DNA of 64,000 nucleotides from assembly GCF_016919705.1 (NCBI RefSeq), contig NZ_CP070368.1, forward strand, positions 682,001-746,000. The letters run 5' to 3'. Below the pieces are notes generated by a model, which saw nothing but the letters and a program-made list of their open reading frames with translations, was not told the origin of the DNA and did no database searches. Shown here piece after piece: positions 27,173-37,413 of this stretch (positions are counted from its first letter, which is position 1; each line of letters opens with the position of its first letter). The position numbers were made by a program, and so were the translations under genes. The stretch is from Paracoccus methylovorus (GTDB lineage: Bacteria; Pseudomonadota; Alphaproteobacteria; Rhodobacterales; Rhodobacteraceae).

Positions 27173-27688
27173 ATGGCCCCCGTTCTCAACCAGCAACTGC
27201 GTAAGACTCTGGACTATCGCCGCGGGGCGATGGACCAGGAGTATGAGTATTGGCAGGCGCATTTCCGTGAATTGCGGGATGCGATCCAGCCGACGCGCGG
27301 CCGGTTCGAGGCGAATGAGCGACGCAGCGATTCCTCGATCAACAAGCGGATCCTCGACAACACCGCCCAGATGGCGCTGCGCACGCTGCGCGCCGGGCTG
27401 ATGTCGGGCGTCACCTCGCCGTCACGGCCGTGGTTCCGGCTGGGCCTGCGGGGCTCGTCCGAGAATGAGGCCGAATTCGAGGTTAAGGACTGGCTGCACG
27501 AGGTCCAGCGCCGGATGTATGAGGTCATGCGCGGGTCGAACATCTACCGCAGGCATGCGCCAGCCTTTCGTGCGCTTGAGCTGGATTCGCTTTGGCGTCA
27601 TCGCGCGTCCTCCGGGGGTTGGGGGAAAAGTGCGCGGATCGGTGCACTGTCCGGGTTCCATGCGGCCATGAAATCTTCAAATGCCTGA
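27173..27688 (+). pseudogene. podovirus-type portal (head-to-tail connector), N-terminal fragment
   Basis: The first about 125 residues match podovirus-type head-to-tail connecting (portal) proteins: TLDYRRGAMDQEYEYWQAHF, then DNTAQMALRTLRAGLMSGVT, SPSRPWFRLGL, and WLHEVQRRMYEVMRGSNIY. Real portals have about 500 or more residues. Homology ends near 27550, where the frame enters antisense of another gene and runs to 27688. The head genes that should follow are missing. Confidence 0.85.
27552..27601 (-). pseudogene. N-terminal scrap of a DUF4326 protein
   Basis: The start MTPKRIQLKRTKGWRMP is typical of DUF4326 proteins. The ATG at 27601 overlaps the stop of the upstream gene (ATGA), as in an operon. 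After about 17 residues the reading enters antisense portal sequence. This marks the exact join between two ancestral segments. Confidence 0.6.
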
Positions 27689-27801
27689 TTCCTCGTCTGG
27701 CGCGGATGGCTGCCCCAATCGTAAGCCGTTGCTTCGTCGCTACCTTGTTCGCATCCCGCGTCAAAGGCCGCGCGGATGGCCTTCATCATTCCGTCGCTCA
27801 T
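27598..27801 (-). CDS. hypothetical phage early-type protein
   Basis: A 67-residue protein. The pattern MMKAIRAAFDAGCEQGSDEA, then QAFEDFMAAWN, is common in small phage early proteins that I cannot name. AAGGAGAGGAC before the ATG is a strong ribosome site. It is coupled by ATGA to the DUF4326 scrap. Confidence 0.65.
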   Translation of the reverse strand: MSDGMMKAIRAAFDAGCEQGSDEATAYDWGSHPRQTRNQAFEDFMAAWNPDSAPIRALFPQPPEDAR

Positions 27802-27825
27802 GTCCTCTCCTTCTGGTCGCGGGGG

Positions 27826-28140
27826 TCAGTTCAGCACAAGCCGAGGAGGCCGGCGCAGCTTGCCGCCTGTCTCGCGCTCGAATGCTTCGATCTGGTCGGG
27901 GTGGATGCGAATCGCCGCAAGCACCTGCGATCCGCGGAACCTCGGGTCGAACGCATAGACGTCGCCAAGCTCCACCCGGTTCGCGAGGCAGAACATCATG
28001 AACCGGGCCATACTGGCTTTAGTCATGCTCAAGCCTTTCTCGCAATGCCGCCAGACGCGACCGTAGTGATCGGCCTCGCTGCCCGGCTCGGGGCATTGGC
28101 AGTCGTGCAGCGGCTCGTTGCATCTCGCGCAGGTGCTCAT
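27826..28140 (-). CDS. hypothetical protein with N-terminal zinc-binding cysteines
   Basis: A 104-residue protein. CARCNEPLHDCQC near the N-terminus is a likely zinc knuckle. The rest contains LSMTKASMARFMMFCLANRV and YAFDPRFRGSQVLAAIRI, with no family recognised. The ATG at 28140 follows AGAGGAATGACAGC; the frame upstream of it is not protein-like. It is the last gene before the right attachment site. Confidence 0.62.
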   Translation of the reverse strand: MSTCARCNEPLHDCQCPEPGSEADHYGRVWRHCEKGLSMTKASMARFMMFCLANRVELGDVYAFDPRFRGSQVLAAIRIHPDQIEAFERETGGKLRRPPRLVLN

Positions 28141-28306
28141 GCTGTCATTCCTCTGTGGATGGGGGCGAATCGGGGGCGGAACGAGAACAGGCTTTGCCAG
28201 TTCTTTGACACATGCCCCGGCGTGGACGTGCTTTGTTCTGCGCAATAGCCACAAAGCGGGACAGCCGCCATTCGCGCTAGAAGCCTTGGAAATATGGGGA
28301 TTTTTA

Positions 28307-28381
<75 letters not shown>

Positions 28382-28527
28382 GCCGTGGCCGGGGCTTTAG
28401 ACCGACCGCGCCGAGGGCGCAAGAGGGAGAGTCGCAAAAAATTGCATTTCGCCATTCGTTGCCGATCGCCCGTGGCTGGCCGCGCCGCCGCTGGACGCAA
28501 GCGGGCAAGGACGCTAACAGGGAGAGC

Positions 28528-28719
28528 ATGACGAAAACACCCCACGATCCCAAGGGCGATGCACGCGAAGCGCGGCTCAAGGCGGCGTTGCGGGCCAACC
28601 TTGCCCGGCGCAAGGCACAGGGGCGCGCGCGGGCTGGGACATCGGACGAGACGACGCAGAACGAGCAGCACGGGCCAGAGATACCGCCGAACGGACAGGC
28701 GCCCGGGAACGAGGAATAG
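28528..28719 (+). CDS. conserved small protein upstream of murA
   Basis: A 63-residue basic protein (DAREARLKAALRANLARRKA), with a disordered Gln/Pro-rich tail. It ends one base before the murA start. I recall similar short Arg/Ala-rich proteins before murA in Rhodobacterales. The ATG at 28528 follows CAGGGAGAGC. Its role is unknown. Confidence 0.75.
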   Translation: MTKTPHDPKGDAREARLKAALRANLARRKAQGRARAGTSDETTQNEQHGPEIPPNGQAPGNEE

Positions 28720-30003
28720 ATGGACCAGATCATTGTTAGGGGGAACGGGCCGCTCAAGGGCGAAATCCCGATCGCCGGGGCAAAGAATGCCTGCCTGACG
28801 CTTATGCCGGCGACACTGCTGACTGACCAGCCGCTGACGTTGACGAATGCGCCGCGCCTGTCGGATATCCGTACCATGACGGCGCTGTTGCAGTCGCTGG
28901 GGGCCGAGGTCGCAAGCCTGCAGGACGGGCAGGTGCTGGCGCTCTCCAGCCATGACCTGACCAGCCACCGCGCCGATTACGACATCGTCCGCAAGATGCG
29001 CGCGTCGATTCTGGTGCTGGGGCCGATGCTGGCCCGCGATGGGCATGCCGTGGTCTCGCTGCCGGGCGGCTGTGCCATCGGCGCGCGGCCGGTGGACCTG
29101 CATCTGCGGGCGTTCGAGGCGATGGGGGCCCAGCTTGACCTGCGCGACGGCTATGTTCACGCCAAGGCCCCATCGGGTGGGCTGAAAGGCGCCGTGATCG
29201 ACTTTCCGCTGGTTTCCGTCGGCGCGACCGAGAACGCATTGCTGGCCGCGACGCTGGCACGCGGGACTACCGTCATCAAGAATGCCGCGCGCGAGCCGGA
29301 GATCGTGGATCTGGCACATTGCCTGCGCCGCATGGGCGCGCAGATCGAGGGAGAGGGCACCTCGACCATCACCATCGAAGGTGTGCAGGCGCTTGGTGGC
29401 GCAACGCATCCGGTGGTGACGGACCGTATCGAACTTGGCACCTATATGCTGGCCCCGGCGATCTGCGGTGGCGAGGTTGAATGCCTGGGCGGCCGTATCG
29501 ACCTGGTCGCGGCCTTCTGCGAAAAGCTGGACGAGGCCGGAATCGAGGTGATCGAGACCGAACGCGGCCTGAAGGTCTCGCGCAAGAACGGACGGCTGCG
29601 CGCGGTCGATGTGGTCACCGAGCCGTTCCCGGGCTTCCCGACCGACCTTCAGGCGCAGATGATGGCGCTGCTCTGCACGGCCGAGGGCACCTCGGTGCTG
29701 GAAGAGAAGATTTTCGAGAATCGCTTCATGCACGCCCCTGAACTCGCCCGCATGGGGGCCCGGATCGAGGTGCATGGCGGCCACGCCACCGTCCACGGCG
29801 TCGAAAAGCTGCGCGGCGCTCCGGTGATGGCGACGGATCTGCGGGCCTCGGTCAGTCTCATTCTAGCCGGGCTTGCCGCAGAGGGTGAAACCATCGTCAG
29901 CCGCGTCTATCACCTCGACCGCGGCTATGAGAAGGTGGTGCGCAAGCTTCGCGGCGTGGGCGCCGATATCGAACGCATCAAGGAGGCAACCGTCGATGGC
30001 TGA
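28720..30003 (+). CDS. murA: UDP-N-acetylglucosamine 1-carboxyvinyltransferase
   Basis: A 427-residue EPSP-synthase-fold enzyme doing the first committed step of peptidoglycan synthesis (enolpyruvyl transfer to UDP-GlcNAc). Lys22 in GAKNACL and the catalytic Cys118 in [15 protein letters not shown] are present, so fosfomycin sensitivity at the target is expected. Length is normal. It begins right after the small upstream gene and overlaps the next gene by 8 bases. Confidence 0.96.
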   Translation: MDQIIVRGNGPLKGEIPIAGAKNACLTLMPATLLTDQPLTLTNAPRLSDIRTMTALLQSLGAEVASLQDGQVLALSSHDLTSHRADYDIVRKMRASILVLGPMLARDGHAVVSLPGGCAIGARPVDLHLRAFEAMGAQLDLRDGYVHAKAPSGGLKGAVIDFPLVSVGATENALLAATLARGTTVIKNAAREPEIVDLAHCLRRMGAQIEGEGTSTITIEGVQALGGATHPVVTDRIELGTYMLAPAICGGEVECLGGRIDLVAAFCEKLDEAGIEVIETERGLKVSRKNGRLRAVDVVTEPFPGFPTDLQAQMMALLCTAEGTSVLEEKIFENRFMHAPELARMGARIEVHGGHATVHGVEKLRGAPVMATDLRASVSLILAGLAAEGETIVSRVYHLDRGYEKVVRKLRGVGADIERIKEATVDG

Positions 30004-30475
30004 CGCCCGTTTTACCGACGCCGATCCGGCACCGCTGGCGCTGCTGGCCAGCGATGCCGAGGATCTGACTGTGATCTCGACGTTGACGCAAGACGCCATC
30101 CTGCCGGTAACCGAGATTTCCTATGACAGCCGACACCGCCAACTGGCTTTGCTGGTAAACCGTTTCCGTTGGGAAGATGCCGATCTCGCCCGCCGCGACG
30201 GTCGCCCCTATGAGCGCGTACGTGCGGTGCTTTTGATCTCGGACGTGCAACGCGTGTTGAGCGACGGGATCGACCGTCAGGACAAAGACCTGATCCTGGA
30301 GTTGCTGGCTTTGACGTGGCAGGCCGGAGAGGATGGCGCCGGCCGCCTGCTGCTGGAATTCGCAGGCGATGGTACGCTGGCGGTCGAGGCGGAATGCCTG
30401 AATGTCGAGCTGCGCGACGTGACACGACCTTATATCGCGCCCTCACGCCGCGCACCGCAACATCCTGACGATTGA
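29996..30475 (+). CDS. DUF2948 family protein
   Basis: A 159-residue protein of the alphaproteobacterial DUF2948 family: [24 protein letters not shown], then [28 protein letters not shown] and [18 protein letters not shown] lies upstream of the ATG at 29996, inside the end of murA, so the two are coupled. The function is unknown. It is often found between murA and hisD in this order. Confidence 0.85.
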   Translation: MADARFTDADPAPLALLASDAEDLTVISTLTQDAILPVTEISYDSRHRQLALLVNRFRWEDADLARRDGRPYERVRAVLLISDVQRVLSDGIDRQDKDLILELLALTWQAGEDGAGRLLLEFAGDGTLAVEAECLNVELRDVTRPYIAPSRRAPQHPDD

Positions 30476-30526
30476 TTGCGTTGCGCCCCTCGTGGTCAAT
30501 GTTGGCTCAGCTTGCCATGCCGCCAT

Positions 30527-30599
30527 GGGTATTTAGACAACGAAGAAGAAACTGGCCTGTCTTGAGCTCGGCTTGTGCTTCTTCGTTGTGCAAATACCC
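30527..30599. repeat. inverted copy pair of a dispersed repeat
   Basis: The left arm (30527-30548) and the right arm (30578-30599) are 22 bases each and complementary at 20 positions; the arm includes ACAACGAAGAAG and ends in GGGTATTT. A third copy stands at 41143-41165. The pair can fold into a long hairpin between the DUF2948 gene and hisD and may end transcription. I believe this repeat is common in Paracoccus-type genomes. Confidence 0.7.
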
Positions 30600-30707
30600 G
30601 AATCCGGCCTTGCAACATAGTTGAATGGTCGGGTTCAGCCTTGCCGTAGCCGCTTGAGCCCCTTGCCCACAGCCGCTAACAAGGTCGGGTCATTGTGAGC
30701 CCGATCC

Positions 30708-32018
30708 ATGCCCATCCATCTTTCCACTGCCCAACCCGATTTTGCCGAGCGTTTCTCTGCGCTTCTTTCCATGAAGCGCGAGGATGCGGTGGATGTAAAT
30801 GATGCCGTTGCCGCGATTATAAGCGATGTGCGCAGCCGGGGCGACGCGGCACTGGTCGAATTGACCGGGCGTTTCGACCGTCTGGCACTGACGCCCGACA
30901 CGCTGATCTTTTCCAAGGAACGGATTGCTGCGGAAATAGCGAAGGTCTCGGCCGAGGATCGCGCCGCGCTGGCCATGGCCGCAGGGCGCATTCGTGCCTA
31001 TCACGCCCGGCAGATGCCTGACGATCTGCATTGGACCGATCCCGAAGGGGCGACCTTGGGCTGGCGTTGGACGCCGGTTTCTGCAGCGGGACTTTATGTT
31101 CCGGGCGGGCAGGCAAGCTATCCTTCGTCAGTGCTGATGAACGCCATTCCCGCCCGTGTGGCCGGTGTCGAGCGGCTGGTGATTTGCGTGCCTACGCCCG
31201 ATGGCGTGGTGAATCCGCTGGTCTTGCTGGCAGCGGAGCTGGCCGGCGTGGACGAGGTTTATCGCGTCGGCGGTGCGCAGGCGATCGCTGCGATGGCTTA
31301 TGGCACCCAGACCATCCGGCCGGTGGACAAGATCACCGGGCCGGGCAATGCTTATGTCGCAGCCGCCAAGCGGCAGGTTTTCGGCCGCGTGGGCATCGAC
31401 ATGATCGCGGGCCCCTCCGAGGTGATGATCATTGCCGAGGGGGCGCAGAACCCGGAATGGCTGGCGCTGGACCTGTTGGCGCAGGCCGAACACGACGCCG
31501 ACGCCCAGTCGATCCTCGTCACTCCGGATGCGGCCCTGGCCCGGGCCGTTGTTGCCGAGGTCGAGCGTATTTTGCCGACACTGCCCCGTGCAAAGGTGGC
31601 CGGGGCGAGTTGGCGCGACTATGGCACCGTCATCGTGACGCGCGATCTTGATGAAGCGGCGGCGCTTTCGAATCGGCTTGCACCCGAGCATCTGGAGCTT
31701 TGCGTCGACGACCCCGAGGCTTTGGCGCAAAAGACCCGGCATGCAGGGGCCATTTTCCTTGGCGGCTGGACGCCCGAGGCGGTGGGAGATTACGTCAGCG
31801 GTCCGAACCACGTCTTGCCGACGGCGCGTTCGGCGCGTTTCTCGTCCGGTCTGTCGGTGATGGACTTCCTGAAGCGCAGCACCATTGCCCGGCTTTCGCC
31901 CGCGGCGCTGGGGGTGATTGGACCGGCGGCGGTCCGTTTGGCTGAATCCGAGGGGCTTTCGGCGCATGGCCGGTCGGTTTCGGTCCGGCTGGCGGCTTTG
32001 AACGGGGAAAAGCCATGA
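30708..32018 (+). CDS. hisD: histidinol dehydrogenase
   Basis: A 436-residue enzyme doing the last two steps of histidine synthesis (histidinol to histidine with 2 NAD). Visible features are GLYVPGGQASYPSSVLMNA, GPGNAYVAAAKRQVFG, the GPSEVMIIA loop, QAEHDADAQS, and APEHLEL with the Zn-binding region near the end. Length is typical. It is coupled by an ATGA overlap to the UPF0262 gene. Confidence 0.96.
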   Translation: MPIHLSTAQPDFAERFSALLSMKREDAVDVNDAVAAIISDVRSRGDAALVELTGRFDRLALTPDTLIFSKERIAAEIAKVSAEDRAALAMAAGRIRAYHARQMPDDLHWTDPEGATLGWRWTPVSAAGLYVPGGQASYPSSVLMNAIPARVAGVERLVICVPTPDGVVNPLVLLAAELAGVDEVYRVGGAQAIAAMAYGTQTIRPVDKITGPGNAYVAAAKRQVFGRVGIDMIAGPSEVMIIAEGAQNPEWLALDLLAQAEHDADAQSILVTPDAALARAVVAEVERILPTLPRAKVAGASWRDYGTVIVTRDLDEAAALSNRLAPEHLELCVDDPEALAQKTRHAGAIFLGGWTPEAVGDYVSGPNHVLPTARSARFSSGLSVMDFLKRSTIARLSPAALGVIGPAAVRLAESEGLSAHGRSVSVRLAALNGEKP

Positions 32019-32503
32019 GCGACTCCACGAATCGGCTGTGTCGGATCGACATCGACGACAGTGCTCTGCCCCCTCCTACGCCCGAACTTGAGCAGGAGCG
32101 GCGTGTCGCGGTTTTCGATCTGCTTGAAGACAACAGCTTCAACCTACCGGGTCGCGAAGGGCAGGAGGTTCCCGCCGGTCCCTATGCACTGGCCTTGGCG
32201 GTGCGTGAACGAAGGCTGGTCTTTGACATTGCGACCGAGGCGGGCGGCAAGGTGGCCGAATTCCACCTGTCGCTTGGCCCGTTCCGACAGACGGTCAAGG
32301 ATTACTTCCAGATCTGCACCAGCTACTTCGATGCGGTCAAACGCCTGCCGCCTGCGCAGATCGAGGCCATCGACATGGCCCGGCGCGGCATCCACAATGA
32401 GGGGGCCCGCACGTTGCAAGAGCGGCTGGAGGGCAAGGCCGAAATCGATATAGATACGGCGCGGCGCTTGTTCACCCTGATCTGTGCACTGGTTCCTGGG
32501 TGA
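32015..32503 (+). CDS. UPF0262 family protein
   Basis: A 162-residue protein of the alphaproteobacterial UPF0262 family, with LALAVRERRLVFDI, LSLGPFRQTVKDYFQICTSY and ARRGIHNEGARTLQERL. The family is almost always next to hisD and a low-molecular-weight phosphatase, as here. The function is unknown. Confidence 0.9.
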   Translation: MSDSTNRLCRIDIDDSALPPPTPELEQERRVAVFDLLEDNSFNLPGREGQEVPAGPYALALAVRERRLVFDIATEAGGKVAEFHLSLGPFRQTVKDYFQICTSYFDAVKRLPPAQIEAIDMARRGIHNEGARTLQERLEGKAEIDIDTARRLFTLICALVPG

Positions 32504-32506
32504 TTC

Positions 32507-32965
32507 GTGGTCGGGCCGATTCCCCATTCGGTACTGTTCTGCTGCGACCACAACGCCATCCGTTCGCCCATGGCAGAGGGGATGATGAAGAAATTCTACG
32601 GTCGTGCTGCCTATGTCCAGTCGGCTGGCGTCAAGAACGACATGGAGATCGACGGCTTCGCCATCGCCGTCTGCAAGGAGATCGGAGTCGAGCTTTCGAC
32701 CCATCGCGCACGTTCATTCGACGAAATGAAAGCGTGGGGTGACGACCTGACCAGCTTTGATCTGGTGATCGCGCTGTCTCCGGCCAGTCAGAGGCGAGCC
32801 CTTGAAATGACCAGAGTTTCTCATATGGACGTGGAATATTGGCCGATCATGGACCCCAGCGGCCTCGCTGAGGGGCGAGAGGCCAAGCTGGCGCTTTACC
32901 GCACCGTGCGGGACCAGATCCGCAAGCGGATGGTCGGGCGCTTCGGCCCGCCACTGGAAGATTAA
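32507..32965 (+). CDS. low-molecular-weight phosphatase-like protein
   Basis: A 152-residue protein. The phosphatase loop C-x5-R-S is seen as CDHNAIRS starting at Cys13, and an Asp-Pro pair in IMDPSG could be the general acid. Its substrate may be protein phosphotyrosine or arsenate-type; unknown. It starts with GTG, 3 bases after the UPF0262 stop, so it is the last gene of the hisD unit. Confidence 0.85.
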   Translation: MVGPIPHSVLFCCDHNAIRSPMAEGMMKKFYGRAAYVQSAGVKNDMEIDGFAIAVCKEIGVELSTHRARSFDEMKAWGDDLTSFDLVIALSPASQRRALEMTRVSHMDVEYWPIMDPSGLAEGREAKLALYRTVRDQIRKRMVGRFGPPLED

Positions 32966-33061
32966 AAAGGGGTCGGCCGTAGAGAAAGTTCCGGCACGCT
33001 AACGGAATCTTAGCCTATCGGCGCGATGTTGCCCGGGAATCCTTTGCAGGGGCTTTTCCGG

Positions 33062-33598
33062 ATGACTGAAATCCAGCGGCTTCATCACGATCTCGAGTGG
33101 GCCATGCGAGCGATGGATACTCATCGCGCGGTGCTAATTCTTGATCTGGCTGGCCATATTGTCGCAGTGAACCACCGCTATCTTGCCATGTGCGGCTATC
33201 AAAGGGCCGAACTGATCGGTCGTCCCGTCGCCGTCCTTCTGGATCCATCTGAAAGGGGACCTAACCGGCTTTGGCGCATGTTGGCGGCGGAGGATGGTCG
33301 CGAAGCACGCCTGCACGACGTGGCGCAGATCGCTAAATCGGGACGGCGCTTCTGTGCTGATGCTCGTATCTGCCAGATTCTCGATGACAAGGGACGAGTG
33401 TGCCTGAACGTGCTGTTCCTGCGCGAAGCGGCCGAGGGAGCAGGATTGCCGCCCCTTGAGATGCCTCAGGCGGCGGGAATGGCACAGGTGATCCGCCTGC
33501 CGGCGCGTGCGGCGGGCTCGCAGCTTTCGCGGCGGGGCGGATGGGATAGGACGGGGGCCGATGTCGCCATCGGCCCGGTGATGTGGCGGGAGCATTGA
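33062..33598 (+). CDS. PAS-domain protein
   Basis: A 178-residue protein with one PAS domain at about residues 10-125: [20 protein letters not shown], then [20 protein letters not shown], and the later [26 protein letters not shown]. No output domain is seen, so it may be a stand-alone sensor that binds a partner. The start is uncertain: 33062 or 33026. It converges with edd. Confidence 0.7.
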   Translation: MTEIQRLHHDLEWAMRAMDTHRAVLILDLAGHIVAVNHRYLAMCGYQRAELIGRPVAVLLDPSERGPNRLWRMLAAEDGREARLHDVAQIAKSGRRFCADARICQILDDKGRVCLNVLFLREAAEGAGLPPLEMPQAAGMAQVIRLPARAAGSQLSRRGGWDRTGADVAIGPVMWREH

Positions 33599-33632
33599 GG
33601 GATTTTGCTGGCATTGTTGCAGACGGGTGTCG

Positions 33633-35435
33633 TCAGACGACGACTGCCGCCCCTTCGGTGGCAGGTCCCACGTTGCGGCGAAAGACAGCAAAAAGCTCTC
33701 GACCCAGTCCTTCGGTCGAGTGCGAAGGATCGTATTCGACCGGGGCACGATCCTCGAAACCCGGGGCGAGGCAGGTCAGCGTTCCTGTCACGGCATCCAG
33801 CCGGATCAGGTCGCCGTCGTGGATACGCGCCAGCGGTCCGCCATCGGCTGCCTCGGGCGAGATATGGATTGCGGCGGGCACCTTGCCTGACGCGCCGGAC
33901 ATGCGGCCATCGGTGACCAGCGCCACCCGCAGGCCGCGATCCTGCAATACGGCCAGCGTGGGGGTCAGAGAATGCAATTCGGGCATGCCATTGGCGCGTG
34001 GGCCCTGGAAGCGGACGACGACGATCACATCCTGTGTGAATTCTCCGCGCTTGAAGGCAGCCTTGACCTCTTCCTGGTCGGAAAACACCCGGGCGGGGGC
34101 CTCGATGACATGACGCTCGGATGCCACGGCCGAGACTTTGATAACCCCGCGCCCCAGATTGCCGGAAAGCTGTTTCAGCCCCCCCGTCGGCGCAAAGGGA
34201 TTGGATGCGGGGCGCAGGATCTTGTCGTTCAGCGTCTTGCTGGCACCCTCGACCCACTCGATGCGCCCGTCCTTCAGCTTCGGCTCGTGGGCATAATGGT
34301 CAAGCCCGCCGCCGGCGATGGTGCGTACATCCTGATGCAGCAGACCGGCATCAAGCAACTGACCGATCATGAAGCCCAGACCGCCGGCCGCGTGAAAATG
34401 GTTCACGTCCGCCAGCCCGTTGGGATAGACCCGCGCCATCAGCGGTACGGTTTCGGACAGGTCGTGAAAATCTTCCAGATCGAGGATCAGCCCGGCCGCG
34501 CGTGCCATGGCTGGCAAATGCAGGACCAGGTTGGTCGAGCCGCCGGTCGCCATAAGACCGACGATGCCGTTGACAAATGCGCGCTCGTCCAGCACCTCGC
34601 CGGCGGGCATATAATCATTGCCCAGCCGGGTAATCGCAGCCGCGCGCTGGACGGCGGCGGCGGTCAGTGCCTCACGCAAGGGGGTGTTCGGGCTGACGAA
34701 GCTGGAGCCTGGCAAATGCAGGCCCATGAACTCCATCAGCATCTGGTTGGTGTTCGCCGTGCCGTAAAAAGTGCAGGTGCCGGGTGCGTGATAGCTGGCC
34801 ATCTCGGCAGCCATCAAGGCTTCGCGTCCGATTTCCCCGGTGGCGAATTGCTGGCGGACCTTGGATTTCTCGTCATTGGGCAGGCCGGATGGCATGGGGC
34901 CGGCGGGGACGAATACCGCAGGAATATGGCCAAAGGTGGCGGCGGCGATGATCAGACCGGGCACGATCTTGTCGCACACGCCCAGATACAGCGCCGCATC
35001 GAAGGTGTCATGCGTCAACGCCACACCCGAGGCCAGCGCGATGACATCGCGCGAGAACAGCGACAGTTCCATGCCGGGCCGGCCCTGCGTGACCCCATCA
35101 CACATGGCTGGCACCCCGCCCGCGACCTGCGCGGTCGCGCCGGCGGCATGGGCGGCCCGGCGGATCAGGTCGGGGTAGATTTCATAGGGCTGATGGGCCG
35201 AGAGCATGTCGTTATACGCGGTCACGATGCCGATATTCGGTTTGCGCGTCTGGGCGAATTCCTGCTTGTCCGGCATGGCGGCATAGGCATGCGCCTGGTT
35301 GCCGCACGACAAATGGGCGCGGCGCGGCCCCTCTTCGGCAGCCCGGGCGATCTTGGCCAGATAGGCGCTGCGGCTGTGGATCGAGCGTTCGCGGATGCGG
35401 TCGGTGACCCGGTCGATGGTGGCGTGCAGGGGCAT
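33633..35435 (-). CDS. edd: 6-phosphogluconate dehydratase
   Basis: A 600-residue IlvD/Edd-family iron-sulphur dehydratase making KDPG, the key Entner-Doudoroff step. Visible features are the Cys of [40 protein letters not shown], and the C-terminal [21 protein letters not shown]. The ATG at 35435 has AAAGGAG 9 bases upstream; an in-frame ATG at 35444 abuts that site. It lies on the strand opposite zwf-pgl-pgi. The partner aldolase gene eda is not in the window. Confidence 0.95.
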   Translation of the reverse strand: MPLHATIDRVTDRIRERSIHSRSAYLAKIARAAEEGPRRAHLSCGNQAHAYAAMPDKQEFAQTRKPNIGIVTAYNDMLSAHQPYEIYPDLIRRAAHAAGATAQVAGGVPAMCDGVTQGRPGMELSLFSRDVIALASGVALTHDTFDAALYLGVCDKIVPGLIIAAATFGHIPAVFVPAGPMPSGLPNDEKSKVRQQFATGEIGREALMAAEMASYHAPGTCTFYGTANTNQMLMEFMGLHLPGSSFVSPNTPLREALTAAAVQRAAAITRLGNDYMPAGEVLDERAFVNGIVGLMATGGSTNLVLHLPAMARAAGLILDLEDFHDLSETVPLMARVYPNGLADVNHFHAAGGLGFMIGQLLDAGLLHQDVRTIAGGGLDHYAHEPKLKDGRIEWVEGASKTLNDKILRPASNPFAPTGGLKQLSGNLGRGVIKVSAVASERHVIEAPARVFSDQEEVKAAFKRGEFTQDVIVVVRFQGPRANGMPELHSLTPTLAVLQDRGLRVALVTDGRMSGASGKVPAAIHISPEAADGGPLARIHDGDLIRLDAVTGTLTCLAPGFEDRAPVEYDPSHSTEGLGRELFAVFRRNVGPATEGAAVVV

Positions 35436-35550
35436 GGCTGGCATCTCCTTTACGGACAATGTATCCCGTTAGCGGTAACAACGCAACCGACGCGCTCTTG
35501 CCCGCAGGCTCGCGCCGTGGCAATCCTGCGCCGTTTTGCACGAGGCCGCC

Positions 35551-36747
35551 ATGACCGCCGATCTGCCTGCTATCCGACTGCGCCCAAAATCCAAGCCCCA
35601 GGCGATCCGCCACGGCTTTCCCTGGGTCTTTGCCGACGAGTTGGTCATCGACCGACGCACGCGGGCGATTACGCCCGGCAGTTTCGCGGTTCTCGAGGAT
35701 GCCGAGCGCCGCCCACTGGGGCTGGTTACGGTGAATCCCGATTCGCGGATCATCGCCCGGATGATGGACCCCGATCCGCAGGCGCAGATCACCCGCGACT
35801 GGATCGCCCACCGGTTGCGGCGCGCGCTGGCACTGCGAGAGCGGTTGTTCGACCAACCCTTTTATCGGCTGATCCATGCCGAGGCCGACGGCCTTCCCGG
35901 CACCGTGATCGACCGGTTTGGCGATGCTGCCGTAATCCAGCCCAATGCCGCTTGGGCCCAGCGGATGGTCGAAGAGATCGCCGCGGCGCTGCGCGAGATA
36001 ACCGGCGTCACCACCGTGATCCTGAACGGGCAGGGCCGGGCGCGCGCATTGGAGGGGCTGGATGAGCGGACCGAGATCCTGTCGGGTGCCGTCGCCGGCC
36101 CCGTCGAGGTCTCGATGAACGGGGCGATCTATCTGGCCGATCTGACGCAAGGTCAGAAAACCGGCTTGTTCTATGACCAGCGCCCGAACCATGCATTCAC
36201 CCAACGCCTTGCGAAAGGTCAGCGCGTGCTGGACGTGTTTTCGCATGTCGGCGGCTTTGGCCTTGCGGGGCTTGCGGCTGGGGCGACGCATGCGACCTGC
36301 GTGGATGGCTCGGCCGCGGCGCTGGAACTGGCACGGGGCGGCGCGCGCGCCATGGGGGCCGAGGCGCGGCTGACCACCCGTCAGGGAGATGCCTTTCAGC
36401 AGATGGAGGCACTGGCCGCCGAGGGCGCGCAATTCGACGTAGTGATCTGCGACCCGCCGGCCTTTGCGCCCTCGAAACAAGCGCTGGAGGCCGGCTTGCG
36501 CGCCTATGAGCGGGTGGCGAAACTGGCCGCGCCGCTGGTCGCGCCGGGAGGGTATCTGGGCCTGTGTTCATGCAGCCATGCCGCCGATCTGACCGCTTTT
36601 CGCAGCGCCAGCGCGCGTGGCATCGGCCGGGGTGGGCGGCGAATGCAATTGCTGCACACCGGGCAGGCTGGACCTGACCATCCCACGCTGCCGCAATTGG
36701 CCGAGACCGGCTATCTCAAGGCGCTGTTTTTCCGGCTGGATGGATGA
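35551..36747 (+). CDS. class I SAM-dependent rRNA methyltransferase, RlmI-like
   Basis: A 398-residue protein. An N-terminal PUA-like RNA-binding domain (KPQAIRHGFPWVFADEL) precedes a Rossmann methyltransferase with VLDVFSHVGGFGLAG as the SAM loop and CDPPAFAPSKQ as motif IV. The final Cys-rich CSCSHAA resembles 23S rRNA m5C methyltransferase RlmI. It is divergent from edd. The stop overlaps the next gene. Confidence 0.88.
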   Translation: MTADLPAIRLRPKSKPQAIRHGFPWVFADELVIDRRTRAITPGSFAVLEDAERRPLGLVTVNPDSRIIARMMDPDPQAQITRDWIAHRLRRALALRERLFDQPFYRLIHAEADGLPGTVIDRFGDAAVIQPNAAWAQRMVEEIAAALREITGVTTVILNGQGRARALEGLDERTEILSGAVAGPVEVSMNGAIYLADLTQGQKTGLFYDQRPNHAFTQRLAKGQRVLDVFSHVGGFGLAGLAAGATHATCVDGSAAALELARGGARAMGAEARLTTRQGDAFQQMEALAAEGAQFDVVICDPPAFAPSKQALEAGLRAYERVAKLAAPLVAPGGYLGLCSCSHAADLTAFRSASARGIGRGGRRMQLLHTGQAGPDHPTLPQLAETGYLKALFFRLDG

Positions 36748-37337
36748 GGGCGGTTCTGGACGCCTGTGTGCTGTTTCCGACCGTGCTGCGGGAAATCCTG
36801 ATCGGCACGGCGTCGGCAGGGCTGTTCCAACCGCTCTGGTCGCGCCGCATCCTGGACGAATGGCGTCATGCCGCCAGCCGCCAGAACGCCGAGGCCGGCG
36901 TCGAAATCGCGTTGCTGGAATCGCGCTTTCCGGCGGCTTTGGTCCAGCCGGGCGGTGAGGTGGCGGGTATCGACCTGCCCGATCCGGCTGACCGGCATGT
37001 GGTTGAAACCGCTTTGGCTGCAGATGCCGGTATCATCGTCACGGCGAATCTGCGTGATTTTCCACGCGGTTCGCTGGCCTTGATCGGGCTGCGGGCGATC
37101 CATCCGGACGAGTTTCTGCGCGATCTCTATTTGCAGGCACCCGAAGCGGTACTGGCCGCAATTGCGGCGACCGAGGCTCGGGCCAACGCTATGGGCGGTG
37201 GCATAAGCCGTAAGGAACTTATGCGCCGTGCCCGCCTGCCACGTCTGGCCAAGGCGATTGCCCGGTTGGACGGGCCCGAAACCGCACCATATCGGCCAAA
37301 TGGCGCCTCGAATATCCCCCTGCGGGAACAGGATTGA
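36744..37337 (+). CDS. PIN-domain protein (RSP_2648 family)
   Basis: A 197-residue protein. The N-terminal AVLDACVLFPTVLREIL holds the first acidic residue of a PIN nuclease, and LPDPADRHVVETALAADAGIIVTANLRDF holds the later acidic residues. It resembles the family named after Rhodobacter RSP_2648. It is joined to the methyltransferase gene by ATGA and not to a visible antitoxin, so an RNA-related role alongside the methyltransferase is more likely than a toxin. This is inference. Confidence 0.82.
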   Translation: MRAVLDACVLFPTVLREILIGTASAGLFQPLWSRRILDEWRHAASRQNAEAGVEIALLESRFPAALVQPGGEVAGIDLPDPADRHVVETALAADAGIIVTANLRDFPRGSLALIGLRAIHPDEFLRDLYLQAPEAVLAAIAATEARANAMGGGISRKELMRRARLPRLAKAIARLDGPETAPYRPNGASNIPLREQD

Positions 37338-37413
37338 AAAGGGGATGGATTTGAAGGACTTGCTGTTACCGCTAACATCGGCTAATCGGCAGAGCAGCGA
37401 TGAGGAGGCGGCG

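Noticed and set aside
33972..36065. A 697-residue plus-strand frame across edd
   Set aside because: It is antisense to edd with the usual high-GC open-frame artefact; the minus strand has full Edd signatures.
36744..37337. A type II toxin-antitoxin pair
   Set aside because: No small antitoxin-like gene precedes or follows the PIN gene; it is fused by overlap to a methyltransferase gene.
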